Source of the DNA: Symbiodinium natans
Lineage: Eukaryota > Sar > Dinophyceae > Suessiales > Symbiodiniaceae
Reading direction: 5' to 3'
DNA: 64,000 bases
NCBI GenBank assembly: GCA_905221605.1
Contig: CAJNDS010002537.1
Location: 186,001 to 250,000 of the forward strand
The position numbers and the translations under genes are program-made. Below the pieces are notes generated by a model. That model made no database searches. It was not told where the DNA came from and saw only the letters and a list, made by a program, of their open reading frames with translations. The first letter of the stretch is position 1, and each line of letters opens with the position of its first letter. Positions 31,129 to 42,818 of the stretch are shown here, in pieces.

Positions 31129-31470
31129 TAATACATATATACATATATACATATATACATATATACATATATACATATATACATATATACATATATACAT
31201 ATATACATATATACAGATATATACACATATTATACATATATATACATATATTACATATATACATATATACATATATACATATATACATATATACATATAT
31301 ACATATATACATATATACATATATACATATATACATATACATATATACATATATACATATATACATATATACATATATACATATATACATATATACATAT
31401 ATACATATATACATATATACATATATACATATATACATAGATATATATATATATATATATATTTTTTTTT
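31129..31470. repeat. TATACATA-type microsatellite, right part
   Basis: The continuation of the array at 13342-14242. It ends in an (AT)n run and a T tract at about 31440-31470. Confidence 0.95.
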
Positions 31471-33316
31471 CGAAAAAGACATGTCAGAGAGAAACAGAGC
31501 AAGAGAGGGTCACACGCACCCCACCCCCCGCACACAACAGGGTACAAGAGAAAGCGGTTGCAGCATAGCAAGCCGCAGCTTGACCCGCAAAAGCAGGCAC
31601 ACCAAACCGCAGAGGAGGGTGAGGAAGCGGACGCGGCACGCCAATAAAAGGACCTAGTTTGTTCAGTCTGTTTGTTGCTATTGTTTGCTTGCTGGGTTTG
31701 CTGGTGTGTTGAGTGACAGCGTGTGCAGCGTTATAAGGGCTTTTACACAGGTTTTCTACAAGCTTGAAGTAGAAGCTCTTTACACTGTCATACGGCGAGT
31801 CATACTGTGTTCAGCACGCGCTCTCATTGCGCCCTCTTCGAGAGCTTCACGCTCGGGGCCCGGGCAGGCGACCAGCCCCTCTTAGACAATTGGCTGCAAA
31901 GTCCATCACAATCCTTGTACTTCAAGGACAAGTTCATGCAATCTTGCAAGCACAACATGCCCAGCATGAACGCGTCAAACAGAACACTCCACCATGCCTA
32001 CTTCTGAGGGCGGCGCCAAAACTGGAGAAAACAAACAGCGCCCCGAGTGGTGAGAGAAGGCGACAGGGGGCTTGCCCTGCTCTAACTCAAGAAATAGCTT
32101 TGAGAAGCTTACGACTCAGAGCCGATGGCGAAGGCGAAGGCGCCTACACGTTGTCTTTCCAAGTTCATCCGCACTCTTGAGCCCAATGACGCTTCGGGCC
32201 GCATCTAACTCAAGCCCTCTCTGAGCCCACCGTCGCGGCTCCAATTTTGTTTTTTTTCTCTCCGTTTTCTCCCACATGGCCGCGACTGCACCTCATATCT
32301 CTGGCTTGATCTCACTGCCGTGTTGGCAAGTGAAAGGCCCAGTGATCTGCTCCGGCGGGAAGGTTTTCAGCCATTCGCTTGCGGAGCCGGTCTGGTTGTC
32401 TTGCTGGAGGCTGGTATTGTACTCGTACATCGTCACGCCGGTCCAAACCTGAGCAATTTCGCGCTTAGGGTTTTGGGTTTTGGGTTAGGATTTAGGGTTT
32501 ATAGGGTTTAGCATTTAGCGTTTAGCGCTTAGCGTTTAGCGTTCAGCGCTTAGTACGCTCAGCGCGTACAAACCCACGAGGAGCCATGCTCTGCAACTGG
32601 TCCCCAGGGCAATGTGATGCTAACCGAATCAGTGGAACCAGCTACCTCGTTTATCTGGGAGGGTCGCAGGGCAGTTCTCGGTTGCTCCATGCGCTTTCGA
32701 AGGATCTCCTTTCAAAGAACCAACATGCCAGCTCGGCTGCAAGGGGCATTGCAGTTGATGATCGAGTGCAAGATGCTGTACCATTGTGCGTCACGCCGAC
32801 GGTACATCACCTACAACATGCAGGTAAAGAAACCACGAGCTGGGCACAACATGGCACAACGCATTTGCAGGAGCTGACTCGCAAGCAGCCCAGTCTAGAC
32901 TGACGCTAGGCGCACGACTCTAAGCCCAGCACTGCGTCTTACAGCAAACCGTCGACGCACATACGCTGCACAGCAAAAGCGGCCTGAAGCTCGTTGCTGA
33001 GCAGCGCAGCAGAGAGGGACAAGCTGGAGAAGGCCAAGACCAAGTTCCTTTGGAATGTTAGGACTGCCACACCCCTGCATTGCACCAACGAAGCACACGT
33101 TGCACGCGGCAGGATAGAAGGTTAAGTATACGTAACGTATACGTAGCACATGCCGATCGAGAACTGTTTTTTCCAAGCCCGTGCCCTCTTCGACCCTTCT
33201 AAAAAAATAGCTGACCTTCGCCCACCTCCCGCCCCGCCAATTGCCGAATTCGCCAAGCTTCTGCGCACGAATCATTGCTGACAAATCCTGAGCGCATCGT
33301 GTCATATTGTCCACAA
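31471..33316. other. No recognised gene; short telomere-like block
   Basis: A TTTAGGG-type block at about 32462-32516 grades into GTTTAGC/GCTTAGC units up to about 32570. The open frames are short and motif-free. Confidence 0.5.
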
Positions 33317-34354
33317 CTAAAGCTTTTTTCGTCCCAAGGGACAAACAAAAACAAACGCTACAGGTCGACCGTCTTTAGCAGTCTCGAACACTTGCCACAC
33401 CTTGTTTCGCCAAGCCTCGCCAGCCAGTGTCATGTCACTCGGCCGGGTGATGCCTATTCCGTGTGCACGCCCATAGTCCACCAGCCAGCCGTCACAAGCA
33501 GCATCCGACCGTCTGGTCACAGGATTGGTTTTTGCGACAATCTGCATGGACCTATACCCAAACTCGGCAATGATCTTCTGATACATGCTACATGGCGGCT
33601 GACCCCACTCATACTCGCCCTTGTTCCACCGATGGACATCATCTGCGCGCAAGTGGATGGTGAGAACGCGGTCTGTCCCGACATCACGCGGTGCCTGCAC
33701 AAGATTTGCAAGAGTCTTGCCAAGGTACGGGCGCAGAAAAGCCTTCATCACCTGCCGGTGGTGCCAGGCGGGGACCATCCGGCAGTGGTGCTGGTACCAG
33801 GTGTGATTGTTATACATGGGGCAGCTGATTGGGATGTTCAAGTCTTCATGGCGTCGAAGCCCTGCTGGCAGCGTAAGGTCTTCAGGCATGTCTAAGAGGC
33901 CATCCTGCTGCTGATAATTGCGGCCCCCGACTTGCATGTAGATGTGCGGTGGAAATTTGACATGCGTAATGTGACACAGGAGGGCTGCCACGACTGCCTG
34001 GCTCACCTGAAAGTAATGGTTGCCAATCCGCCCGTTCCACTCATTGACTCGAATCTCTGGCGGGCACTTCGTCATGCTGCGCGGCAGGTCTTGCTGGTCG
34101 GCAAGGGAAAACAACGAAGGCATGGCTGATGATGAGGTCGATGCGGAAAAAGGTTGCGATTGTGCTGTCACTGCTTCCGCGGCAAGAGCTCGTCCCGTCT
34201 CACTACCGAGCCCGGGCTGCACCACGCTGTGGGAGTCGCGGCCGCCTGGGCCAGGCCGAACAGCAATGGTTGGCAACACATAGTGGCCACTCAGTGCAAT
34301 AAGCACAAATATTTCGAAAACAATAAGGGTCACCATCCGAAGTCTTGAGCTCAT
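33317..34354 (-). CDS. Type II membrane glycosyltransferase, fucosyltransferase-like
   Basis: About 345 residues from the ATG at 34354 (alternative ATG 34336). The frame is open further upstream but only through non-ATG starts. An N-terminal signal anchor (MVTLIVFEIFVLIALSGH) is followed by a Ser/Gly-rich stem. The catalytic part has WNGRIGNHYFQVSQAV near the start, like the GGxGNQxFQ loop of GT11 enzymes. It also has a later IHLRADDVHRW, like the HxRxxD donor-site motif of fucosyltransferases. Expected role: Golgi fucosyl transfer to glycans. It is intronless. The C-terminus stops at FVCPLGRKKL, shortly before the region where the family's last conserved Asp/Ser-Ser-Thr-Phe segment would be, so the gene may be truncated. 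The first 30 residues are shared with the gene at 40599-42234. Confidence 0.55.
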   Translation of the reverse strand: MSSRLRMVTLIVFEIFVLIALSGHYVLPTIAVRPGPGGRDSHSVVQPGLGSETGRALAAEAVTAQSQPFSASTSSSAMPSLFSLADQQDLPRSMTKCPPEIRVNEWNGRIGNHYFQVSQAVVAALLCHITHVKFPPHIYMQVGGRNYQQQDGLLDMPEDLTLPAGLRRHEDLNIPISCPMYNNHTWYQHHCRMVPAWHHRQVMKAFLRPYLGKTLANLVQAPRDVGTDRVLTIHLRADDVHRWNKGEYEWGQPPCSMYQKIIAEFGYRSMQIVAKTNPVTRRSDAACDGWLVDYGRAHGIGITRPSDMTLAGEAWRNKVWQVFETAKDGRPVAFVFVCPLGRKKL

Positions 34355-36170
34355 AAGCTGTGGCACACATGCCGGCAAAACCAAGAGACGCAGTTCAAAC
34401 TGGAAAATGGTTGAGAAAGAAGAAGAAACAAGGAAACAAACGATCCTGACTACCCTTTTGCACCATATGCAGGGAACCATGAAGCGGGAGCTGAGGGCTG
34501 CAAAAGCAGAGTGCACCACGCAGCGCCGTGTCAACGGACTGGATGGAGGAGTCGCAATCCCATTTGCGTGGTTCGCCGCGATTCGCCGCGCACCCCGCCC
34601 CAAGCGCCGACCAATGCGCATCGCCCGGTCCGCCCTCGCCCGCGCCGCTCGCGAGACCACGCCAACTGCCGGCCATCAGTGACATGTCCGTTTGTCGCAG
34701 GCTGCATCGAGATCTGCACCAATAGCATCGGCGCGCCAGCCCTGCAGCCATTTACTGCTGTCTGCCAGCCGCTCTCGTTCAGCCATGGCCTCTTGCGAAG
34801 ATTGCGGTCGCTGCGGGGCAGCGAACGTGCCCCGGTTGAAAGGCATTGCACTTGGCGCACAACGGGCTTGGTCCTCAGCTACTTGGCGGGCATGTGGCCA
34901 GGCATTGCAGGCAGTGGTGCACATGGCGGAGGTGGCGGCGGCAGCGGAGGCCGCTGCCCCGGCCGCGGCCCCGGCCGCGCCGCTCCCCACTGGCCATGAT
35001 GCACGAGTTGAGCGCAGCCGCTCCCGCAGCCGATCTCTGGACAGCTACTCGCCGCCCGCCCCTGGCCGTGAGTCGCAGGGAGAGGGCGGTCAGGCCCCCT
35101 GCAGCTCCACGAGCTGACCATCGCCGCAACGCGCCGCAACGCGCCGCAACGCGCCGCAACGCGCCGCAACGCGCCGCAGCCACCGCGCCGACGAGGCAGC
35201 CGTCGCGGAGGTGGACGCAGCGGACTTGGTGATGCGGGAAGCAAAGGCCACGGTCATGCAGGGGGCAAACGCAACGGCAAGGGCGCCGGCAAGGGCGATG
35301 GCAAAGCCGAGCAGCTGGCCAGGGCCATCTTGGGATTGGGCCGTGAGCGCCGGTAGATCATTTTTGGCTATTGAGCCCTTTTTGAAAGGTTCATGTGCAG
35401 ACTGCCTCTGCAGCCACAGGCGCTGGCGCGGCCAGACCACAGCTGCCGTGGCGCGGCAGGCGGCGTGCACAGCACTGCCACGCATTTGCCAGCGTCGACC
35501 CATGCAAAAAGTGCCGGGGGTTGGAGCTGCTGGGCTGACATGTTGCTGTTTGCACCTTCTGTCGTGGAAGCATGCGCGCGCCTCACCCGTTCTTTGCCCG
35601 CCCCAACCGGTCATGGCAAGGCGACAATGGGGACCCACATGTGCGAGCATTACCTTACACCTCTCGCATCGCCTGCTGGGAGCCCGAGACAGCATCTCCG
35701 CCCGGGCGAAGCGGCCCCAACGCAGGCAGAGGAGGCAACGCCCGGTTTCACGCCGCCGCCCTCACCGACAGCACAGCCGCCCCATGGCAAGATGCTCGCC
35801 CGCCCAGCGCCCAGCCAGGGATCGCAATTCCTGGCTGTTCGTGCCGCTGTTGCATGCGGCGGCTGGCAACCGGCCTTGGCAGCTTGGCGCTCTTTACCGG
35901 GACGACGCGGCAGGGCGGTTCGACGCACTGGCTGGCGCGCTGCGGGCAGCGCCGCCGGCGGAGCCGAGCTGTCTCGCGCGCCTGCTGCACTGCGTTGCGG
36001 AGTGCGGCGCCTCCGGGCATTGCCGTGACAGACGCTGCGCTTGCCACATCCCCCATCCCTCTTGCAACGGCCCTTCTCCTCGCGCAGGCCCCAAACGGGT
36101 ACGTGTTTGCGGCTGCCCAGTCCGCTTTATCTGTGCTGGCATGTGGGGTGTCTTTGACGTTACGGGGAAA
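34355..36170. other. GC-rich stretch, no recognised gene
   Basis: Several overlapping long open frames reflect base composition. A 10-bp tandem repeat CGCCGCAACG, about five copies, lies at 35121-35179. None of the frames has a recognisable domain. Confidence 0.5.
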
Positions 36171-36171
36171 A

Positions 36172-37700
36172 TGCTCCGGAAAAGCCAGTTTTCTCGAGAA
36201 GCCCCTGAAGAGCCACTTTTCTCGAAAAGCCACTTTTCTCGAAAAGCCACTTTTCTCGAAAAGTGACTTTTCTCGCGGCGTTTGCGCGCGCCACGTCCCT
36301 GAAAAGCAACTTTTCTCGAAAAGCCCCTTTTCTCGAAAAGCCACTTGTTGCGAAAAGTAACTTTTCTCGTGGCGTTGGAGCGCGCGGTGTCCCTGAAAAG
36401 CCACTTTTCTCGAAAGCCACTTTTTGCGAAAGGTGTGGCGTTGGAACGCGCGGTGTCCGCAAAAGCCACTTTTCTCGAAAAACCAATTTTTTCGAAGAAT
36501 AACTTTTCTCGCGGCGTTGGAGCGTGTCCGCGAAAAGCCACTTTTCCCGAAAAGCCACTTCTTGAAAAGCCACTATTTGCGAAAAGTGAGGGTTTAGGGT
36601 TAAGGGTTAAGGGTTAAGGGTTAAGGGTTAAGGGTTAAGGGTTTAGGGTTTAGGGTTTAGGGTTTGGTTTAGGGTTTCAGTAGGGTTTAGGGTTTAGGGT
36701 TTAGGGTTTAGGGTTTAGGGTTTAGGGTTTAGGGTTTAGGGTTTAGGGTTTAGGGTTTAGGGTTTAGGGTTTAAGGTTTAGGGTTAAGGGTTTAGGGTTA
36801 AGGGTTTAGGGTTTAGGGTTTAGGGTTAGTAGGGTCTAGGGTTTAGTGTTGAGGGTTGGAGCGCGCGGTGTCCGCGAAAAACCACTTTTCCCGAAAAGCC
36901 ACTTTTCTTGAAAAGGCACCTTTTGCGAAAAGTGACTTTACTCATTGAAAGCCGGAAAAGGTAGTGTGTCCGTTGCGTGTGGATTCAGTTTGTGCACCCA
37001 CTTCTCTCACCGTCGTGGGCAGCTGCGCGATAGCCATACGCAGCACTTCCTGGTGGGGCTCTGTTCACAGGACTACTAAGTTAGCAATGTTAACCTTAGA
37101 GATTCTAATTTATTGCCTTGCCGTGCCATAGCTCAGAGAAGCGGAAAAGGAGGTGTAGAGGTTTTCTTGGTTGCTTCAATGGTGGGTGCCGTGGCACTTA
37201 GTGCCGACGCGTTGCATGTTCTCGAGAAGCTATTTTCCTGAAAAGCTACTTCTACCGAAAAGCCACCCGTTCGCGAAAAGCCACGATTCGACAAACGCTA
37301 CTTGCATCGAAAAGCTGTGTTGGTTGTTGTTTGTAAATGTGCCTTTTCTCACGGCGTTGGGGCGCGCAGCATTCGTAACAACACGTCTCTGGACAAGCTA
37401 CTGTCAGAAAAAGCGTTGCCTGTGGCGTATTCCGGAATGCCACTTTAAATAAACTGATTTTTCTCGCGGAGTGGGGGCGCGCAGCGTCTTAGAAAAGCCA
37501 CTTTTCTCGAAAAGCCACTTTGTTCGAAAAGCTACTTTTTGCGAAAAGTTACTCTTCTCGCGACCCCGCAGCGTCCGCGAAAGCCACTTTTCTCGAAAAG
37601 CCACTTTTCTCGAAAAGCAGCTTTTCTCGAAAAACCACTTTTTGCAAAAAGTGACTGTTGTCGGCGTTGGAACCGCTGTGTCCGCGAAAAACCACGTACA
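36172..37700. repeat. Self-complementary 17-bp repeat (GCCACTTTTCTCGAAAA)
   Basis: Tandem and near-tandem copies at 36172-36585, 36862-36940 and 37225-37700, interrupted by a telomere-like block and by 250 bp of unique DNA. CTTTTCTCGAAAAG is an imperfect palindrome, so neighbouring copies can pair in either orientation. Interspersed GCGTTGGAGCGCGCGGTGTC units are also repeated. Confidence 0.8.
36589..36852. repeat. Interstitial TTTAGGG/TTAAGGG array
   Basis: About 260 bp of telomere-type heptamers (TTTAGGG with TTAAGGG variants) inside the 17-bp repeat field. It is not a chromosome end, because sequence continues on both sides. Confidence 0.9.
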
Positions 37701-38400
37701 CTTAGCTTAGGTGTTAGTTCGGGAATACTGCGGCGCTACGTAAAAGCTACTTAAATGGTACTTAGTTTTCATGTCTTTTTGTGTCCAAAGCACAGCACGA
37801 AGCCAAAAACGTATCAAAATATGAATTTTGTTGGTTAAGAAGTTTTCTTTGATTTGTAGGCTGTTAAAGTCACAGTGTTCTTGGTACAATTTGGAGGCCT
37901 TTTGCTCAAGGAGCTGCGTAGCTTTTTAGGAGTTTTTCGTATAGGCCTTGCAACTGCCATGACGGAGGTCGTGGACCGCAAACTTCATTTCCGTGGCGAA
38001 ATACAACGACGGCTAATTCTTGTATTTTCTCGTATTTTCTTGTACGGCCGGATTCTTGTTTTCTTGTGTAGAACGATAGGCCTCTGCAACAACCACGGCC
38101 CATTCTTGTTTTCGTGTATGACCAGCAGCATCACATGAGCCATGTCCTGTAATCTGTTCCAGCGTCCTGGCCGGGATCTTGTATTCTTGTATGGCTGGCA
38201 CGGGCCGTTGCCTCTGATTCTTGTATGGTTCTTGTATGGATTTCCACGTGCCGACAAACACCCATATTCGCGCGCAGCCGCTCTGGTCTGCCCGAGCCAA
38301 CTTCTGCAGCTTCCTAGTTCCGCCCTAAACGGGTTTAGGGTTGAGGGTTTGGAGCAACTTTTTAAAAAAAGAATGGAGACTCTCACACATGTCGTCCTAC
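37700..38400. other. No recognised gene
   Basis: Contains several TTCTTGTATTTTC-like short repeats (37990-38240). Nothing else is seen. Confidence 0.5.
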
Positions 38401-38404
38401 ATTT

Positions 38405-40316
38405 TGCTTGAAGCCCAGCACAGTTTCCGCGGACTTCCTGGCGACGCTCTAGGATCCGCGGCGAGAACGCTGTTTTTACTTGACGCCCAGCACAGTTTCC
38501 GCGGACTTCCTGGCGACGCTCTAGGATCCGCGGCGAGAACGCTGTTTTTGCTTGAAGCCCAGCACAGTTTCCGCGGATTTCCTGGCGACGATCTAGGATC
38601 CGCGGCGAGAACGCTGTTTTTGCTTGAAGCCCAGCACAGTTTCCGCGGACTTCCTGGCGACGCTCTAGGATCCGCGGCGAGAACGCTGTTTTTGCTTCAA
38701 GCCCAGCACAGTTTCCGCGGACTTCCTGGCGACGCTCTAGGATCCGCGGCGAGCACGCTGTTTTTGCTTCAAGCCCAGCACAGTTTCCGCGGACTTCCTG
38801 GCGACGCTCTAGGATCCGCGGCGAAAACGCTGTTTTTGCTTGAAGCCCAGCACAGTTTCCGCGGACTTCCTGGCGACGCTCTAGGATCCGCGGCGAGAGC
38901 GCTGTTTTTGCTTGAAGCCCAGCACAGTTTCCGCGGAGTTCCTGGCGACGCTCTAGGATCCGCGGCGAGAGCGCTGTTTTTGCTTGAAGCAGCCACAGGG
39001 GGGGGGGGTTTTTTTTTTCGGGGACTTCCTGGCGGACGCTTTAGGATACGCGCGTGAAGCAAGAGAACGCTGGTTCTTGCTTGAAGCCCAGCACGTTTCC
39101 GCGGATTCCTGGCGAGATTTAGGATCCGCGGCGAGAACGTTGTTTTGCTTGCAAGCCAGCACAGTTTCGCAGGAGTTTCCGCGACGTCTAGGATCCGCGG
39201 CGAGAACGCTGTTTTTGCTTGAAGCCAGCACCGTTTCCGCGGACTTCCTGGCGACGCTCTAGGATCCGCGGCGAGAACGCTGTTTTTGCTTGAAGCCCAG
39301 CACAGTTTCCGCGGACTTCCTGGCGACGCTCTAGGATCCGCGGCGAGAAGGCTGTTGTTGCTTGAAGCCCAGCACAGTTTCCGCGGACTTCCTGGCGACG
39401 TTCTAGGATCCGCGGCGAGAACGCTGTTTTTGCTTGAAGCCAGCACCGTTTCCGCGGACTTCCTGGCGACGCTCTAGGATCCGCGGCGAGAACGCTGTTT
39501 TTGCTTGAAGCCCAGCACAGTTTCCGCGGACTTCCTGGCGACGCTCTAGGATCCGCGGCGAGAACGCTGTTTTTGCTTGAAGCTAGGATCCGCAGGATCC
39601 GCGGCGAGAACGCTGTTTTTGCTTGAAGCCCAGCACAGTTTCCGCGGACTTCCTGGCGACGCTCTAGGATCCGCGGCGAGAACGCTGTTTTTGCTTGAAG
39701 ACCAGCACAGTTTCCGCGGACTTCCTGGCGACGCTCTAGGATCCGCGGCGAGAACGCTGTTTTTGCTTGAAGCCCAGCACAGTTTCCGCGGAGTTCCTGG
39801 CGACGCTCTAGGATCCGCGGCGAGAGCGCTGTTTTTGCTTGAAGCCCAGCACAGTTTCCGCGGAGTTCCTGGCGACGCTCTAGGATCCGCGGCGAGAGCG
39901 CTGTTTTTGCTTGAAGCCCAGCACAGTTTCCGCGGAGTTCCTGGCGACGCTCTAGGATCCGCGGCGAGAACGCTGTTTTTGCTTGAAGCCCAGCACAGTT
40001 TCCGCGGAGTTCCTGGCGACGCTCTAGGATCCGCGGCGAGAGCGCTGTTTTTGCTTGAAGCCCAGCACAGTTTCCGCGGAGTTCCTGGCGACGCTCTAGG
40101 ATCCGCGGCGAGAACGCTGTTTTTGCTTGAAGACCAGCACAGTTTCCGCGGACTTCCTGGCGACGCTCTAGGATCCGCGGCGAGAACGCTGTTTTTGCTT
40201 GAAGCCCAGCACAGTTTCCGCGGAGTTCCTGGCGACGCTCTAGGATCCGCGGCGAGAGCGCTGTTTTTGCTTGAAGCCCAGCACAGTTTCCGCGGAGCTC
40301 CTGGCGACTCTCGGCT
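38405..40316. repeat. 72-bp minisatellite, about 26 copies
   Basis: The unit contains AGCACAGTTTCCGCGGACTT, CCTGGCGACGCTCTAGGATC and CGCGGCGAGAACGCTGTTTT. Because 72 is a multiple of three and most units lack stops, frames stay open on both strands: a 24-residue repeat on + and others on -. Copies at 38985-39200 are damaged by indels. No start, signal or conserved flank supports a protein. Confidence 0.9.
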
Positions 40317-40598
40317 TGCCCCTCCGCGCTTTCCGCCGGCGAAGAGGTTTGCCACCTCATCAACCTCCACCGACTCCACCCGTCCTGCGATTCTCAGTCT
40401 TGAGGTACACCATGCATGGCAATGCCACGACTACTCACCAACTTGCTCAACCCATGTGGACTGTATGGGCTGCTTGCTGCAAGAAGGCTCTCCGCCTTCA
40501 GAAAATCAGTCGGGCATTTTAACCGCGTCAGGTGGCGACTCTCTCTATCTCTCTAGGGCAAACGAACTTGCCACAGCCTTCGGCCATTTCTCAATTTC

Positions 40599-42234
40599 TC
40601 AATTCGCACGAGGAACACAGAAACTCACCGCGCAGCTGCTTGCCCGGAGGTAGTCTCGCGTGTCCTCCCAGCTCTGGTGCTTCAGCCACTGTCCAGGAAG
40701 GAAGTCGGTCTGCACCCACTGCAGGTTACGAGGCGAAGGCACAGAGAACAAGGGCTGTCGGACGGAGGTGTTGTCATTCACAGCCAAGAAGACCTGGTTT
40801 GGGTTCCCAAATGCTGCACTTGCACAAAAAGTCGACGGCGCGCAGAAGAGCAACGGCGCCGATGCCAGAAAGTGCCAGTCCTCCTCCTGAGTGCCATTGG
40901 AGCGCAGCTCCACCGAGACGTTCCTCTGCTCCATGTACTCCTGGAAATCCTTGATGCATTTGCCACAGATATTCTTCACATCAAAGGATATGGATTCGCC
41001 CACAACGACCAGATTTTGCACATTGGCCGGTAAGCGGTCTGCCACGAAGCGGTGCCTCAAGAGACCATAGTCAGCGTGTCTCTTCAGGATGTTCGGATCA
41101 CACCGAACATGTACCACAGCAAAGCTGTTCCGGCTGTTCCGCCCTGGATGTACTGTCTTGACGACTGCTTGCGTCTCCGAAGACATTGTTCTCATGATGA
41201 GCTGCCAGGGAGACCGGGGACTTTCTGCCGGAGCCCTGCAAGTGAGACAGGCCTCTGCATCTCTTTCAAGCTTCAAGAACAGCGATTGCATGTGTGAAGT
41301 CTCTGAAGGCGGAACTTGGGGAGCATGCTGTGGCAAACGCTTCAAGATCTCGGAGCCATGCAATGGAGAATTCACAGCTGCAAAGACCAGATGCTTGAAT
41401 GTTGCCACTGCTCGTGCATTCCAGTAGTAAAAATACGAGTTCCCCAAAGCCAGGTCTGGCCATTCGTATGCGGCCTCATTCTTCAAGAATGCTTCCAAGA
41501 CACGCGCGGTCAAGTCAGTACTCAAGTGGACCCTTTCGAGGTCCACGTTGAGACTTGAAAGATTCACCCACTTGCCCATGTCCACATCTTCAGAGGAACT
41601 TCCGTCTGCCTCGTAGGCCGCCCGGGAGAGATTCTGCAGATTCCCATCAACAATGTCGGATGCCAAGGCCTGCGAAAGGGCATAGCATCGGCCATCAAAA
41701 TATGGGCTTCTGAGGGTCCCGGTCTTTAAAGAAGCTCCATGCTTCAAAAGGCCAGAAAAACTGGTCATCATCAACCTTGACAATGAAGCTGTAGCCCCTC
41801 TTGACTCCTTGAGAGAAAAGAGCAAGGGCTTTGGACGGCCGCTCTGAGTAGACGTCTAGAGTTGGTACGCGCACAATGTCGCCATAGAGTTGTTCTTCAT
41901 CAGCCAGCTGGCCCTCCAGAAGAAGCTGATTCTGCCCAGCCCGACCCACAATGAAATCTGCATCAAACTGCAACTTTGCTTTCGCAAGCCAAGAATTGCG
42001 GACAGCCTGACGCCTCGCTTTGTTCTCAGCAGCCGAGAAAATGCCAATGTAAACACTGATCCTCTCCGTGGATAACTCGGGGACGGCCACTGGCCGTACA
42101 GCGGCAGTCGGCAACACACAGTGGCCACTCAGCGCAACAAGTACAAGCACAAGGTTCTCGAAAACAACAAAGGTCACCATCGTCGCGAAGTCTTGAGCAA
42201 GAAAAGAAGTTGTGGCACGGTACAAGAACTGCAT
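40599..42234 (-). pseudogene. GT31 galactosyltransferase fused to a fucosyltransferase-like domain, frameshifted
   Basis: From the ATG at 42234: a signal anchor (FVVFENLVLVLVALSGH), then a GT31 domain with ARRQAVRNSWL, YGDIVRVPTLDVYSE, and KVDDDQFF, the DxD metal site. The frame stops at 41695. The domain resumes one base out of register with YFDGRCYALSQAL and SEDVDMGKWV, the family's GxGYxxS and EDVxxG motifs. The extra base lies near 41704. The second frame then runs to 40599. It holds a further domain with HVRCDPN, YGLLRHRFVADRLP, and APSTFCASAAFG, resembling the C-terminal half of fucosyltransferase-like enzymes. The chain is therefore a two-enzyme fusion, intronless, and broken in this sequence. 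A sequencing error is possible, because the rest is well preserved. Expected site is the Golgi lumen. Confidence 0.6.
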
Positions 42235-42479
42235 GCACAACTCCTGAACGGCGTAAACCGAGGCAAGAGACGCAGCGAGAGCCGGAGAATGTTTGAAGCA
42301 AAGAGCCAAGAAGAACAACAAGAATGGACTGCCGAAACCTAAGCGGAAAGTGCCTAACTTTCTCCTTTCGGGTTTTGGAGTGGAGCTTAGGGTTTTGGAG
42401 TGTCCCCATCCGGCCGCGTTGGAGCATCATCGTCCCTGAGCGTTCTACATGAAACCCGTGTTCAAGAACAGACGGTACA

Positions 42480-42576
42480 TTCAAAAAGACCATATAGTCA
42501 GAGTGTCTCTGCATGATGTTCGGATCACACCGAACATGTACTACAGCGAAGCTGTTCCGCCCTGGATGTACTGTAT
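42480..42576 (-). pseudogene. Duplicated fragment of the neighbouring glycosyltransferase
   Basis: About 95 bp closely matching 41060-41155: both encode a VHPGRNS...FAVVHVRCDPN segment. It carries substitutions and lacks a 6-9-base block. It abuts a nidogen-type fragment. Confidence 0.7.
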
Positions 42577-42818
42577 TGATCGAGAGAATATGAGGAAGGC
42601 GTGAACCACGTGATCTCCCGCGTGAAAGAGATGCCATTGTTATTCACCCAAAGCTCGGAAAAAAACGATTCCCGAAGAAAGGAAGGTCGATCAGGAGAGC
42701 TACCGTCGTCCATCCGCGCCATGCGTACATCGCCTGTTTCCGTTCCGTAAGGCAACAAATCTATGCCGCTTGCAGCGATGGCAATCGAAGATGTCAGCAG
42801 CCACATCCAGGCAAGCAT
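42574..42818 (-). pseudogene. 5' fragment of a nidogen (NIDO) domain protein
   Basis: From the ATG at 42818: a signal peptide (MLAWMWLLTSSIAIAASG) followed by DLLPYG, MDDGSS and LWVNNNGISF. These are the opening marks of the NIDO domain found in secreted adhesion proteins. Similarity ends at TWFTP, where the sequence passes into the duplicated glycosyltransferase fragment. A truncated or chimeric remnant is more likely than a working gene, unless an intron follows. Confidence 0.55.

Noticed and set aside
35211-36266. 351-residue plus-strand protein
   Set aside because: Low-complexity reading of GC-rich DNA that runs into the 17-bp repeat; the overlapping minus frames look equally plausible.
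38405-40316. CRISPR-like array
   Set aside because: Units are contiguous without unique spacers, and the genome is eukaryotic.
38341-40653. A real 24-residue-repeat protein
   Set aside because: Several frames on both strands are equally open because the unit is 72 bp; flanks have no coding character.
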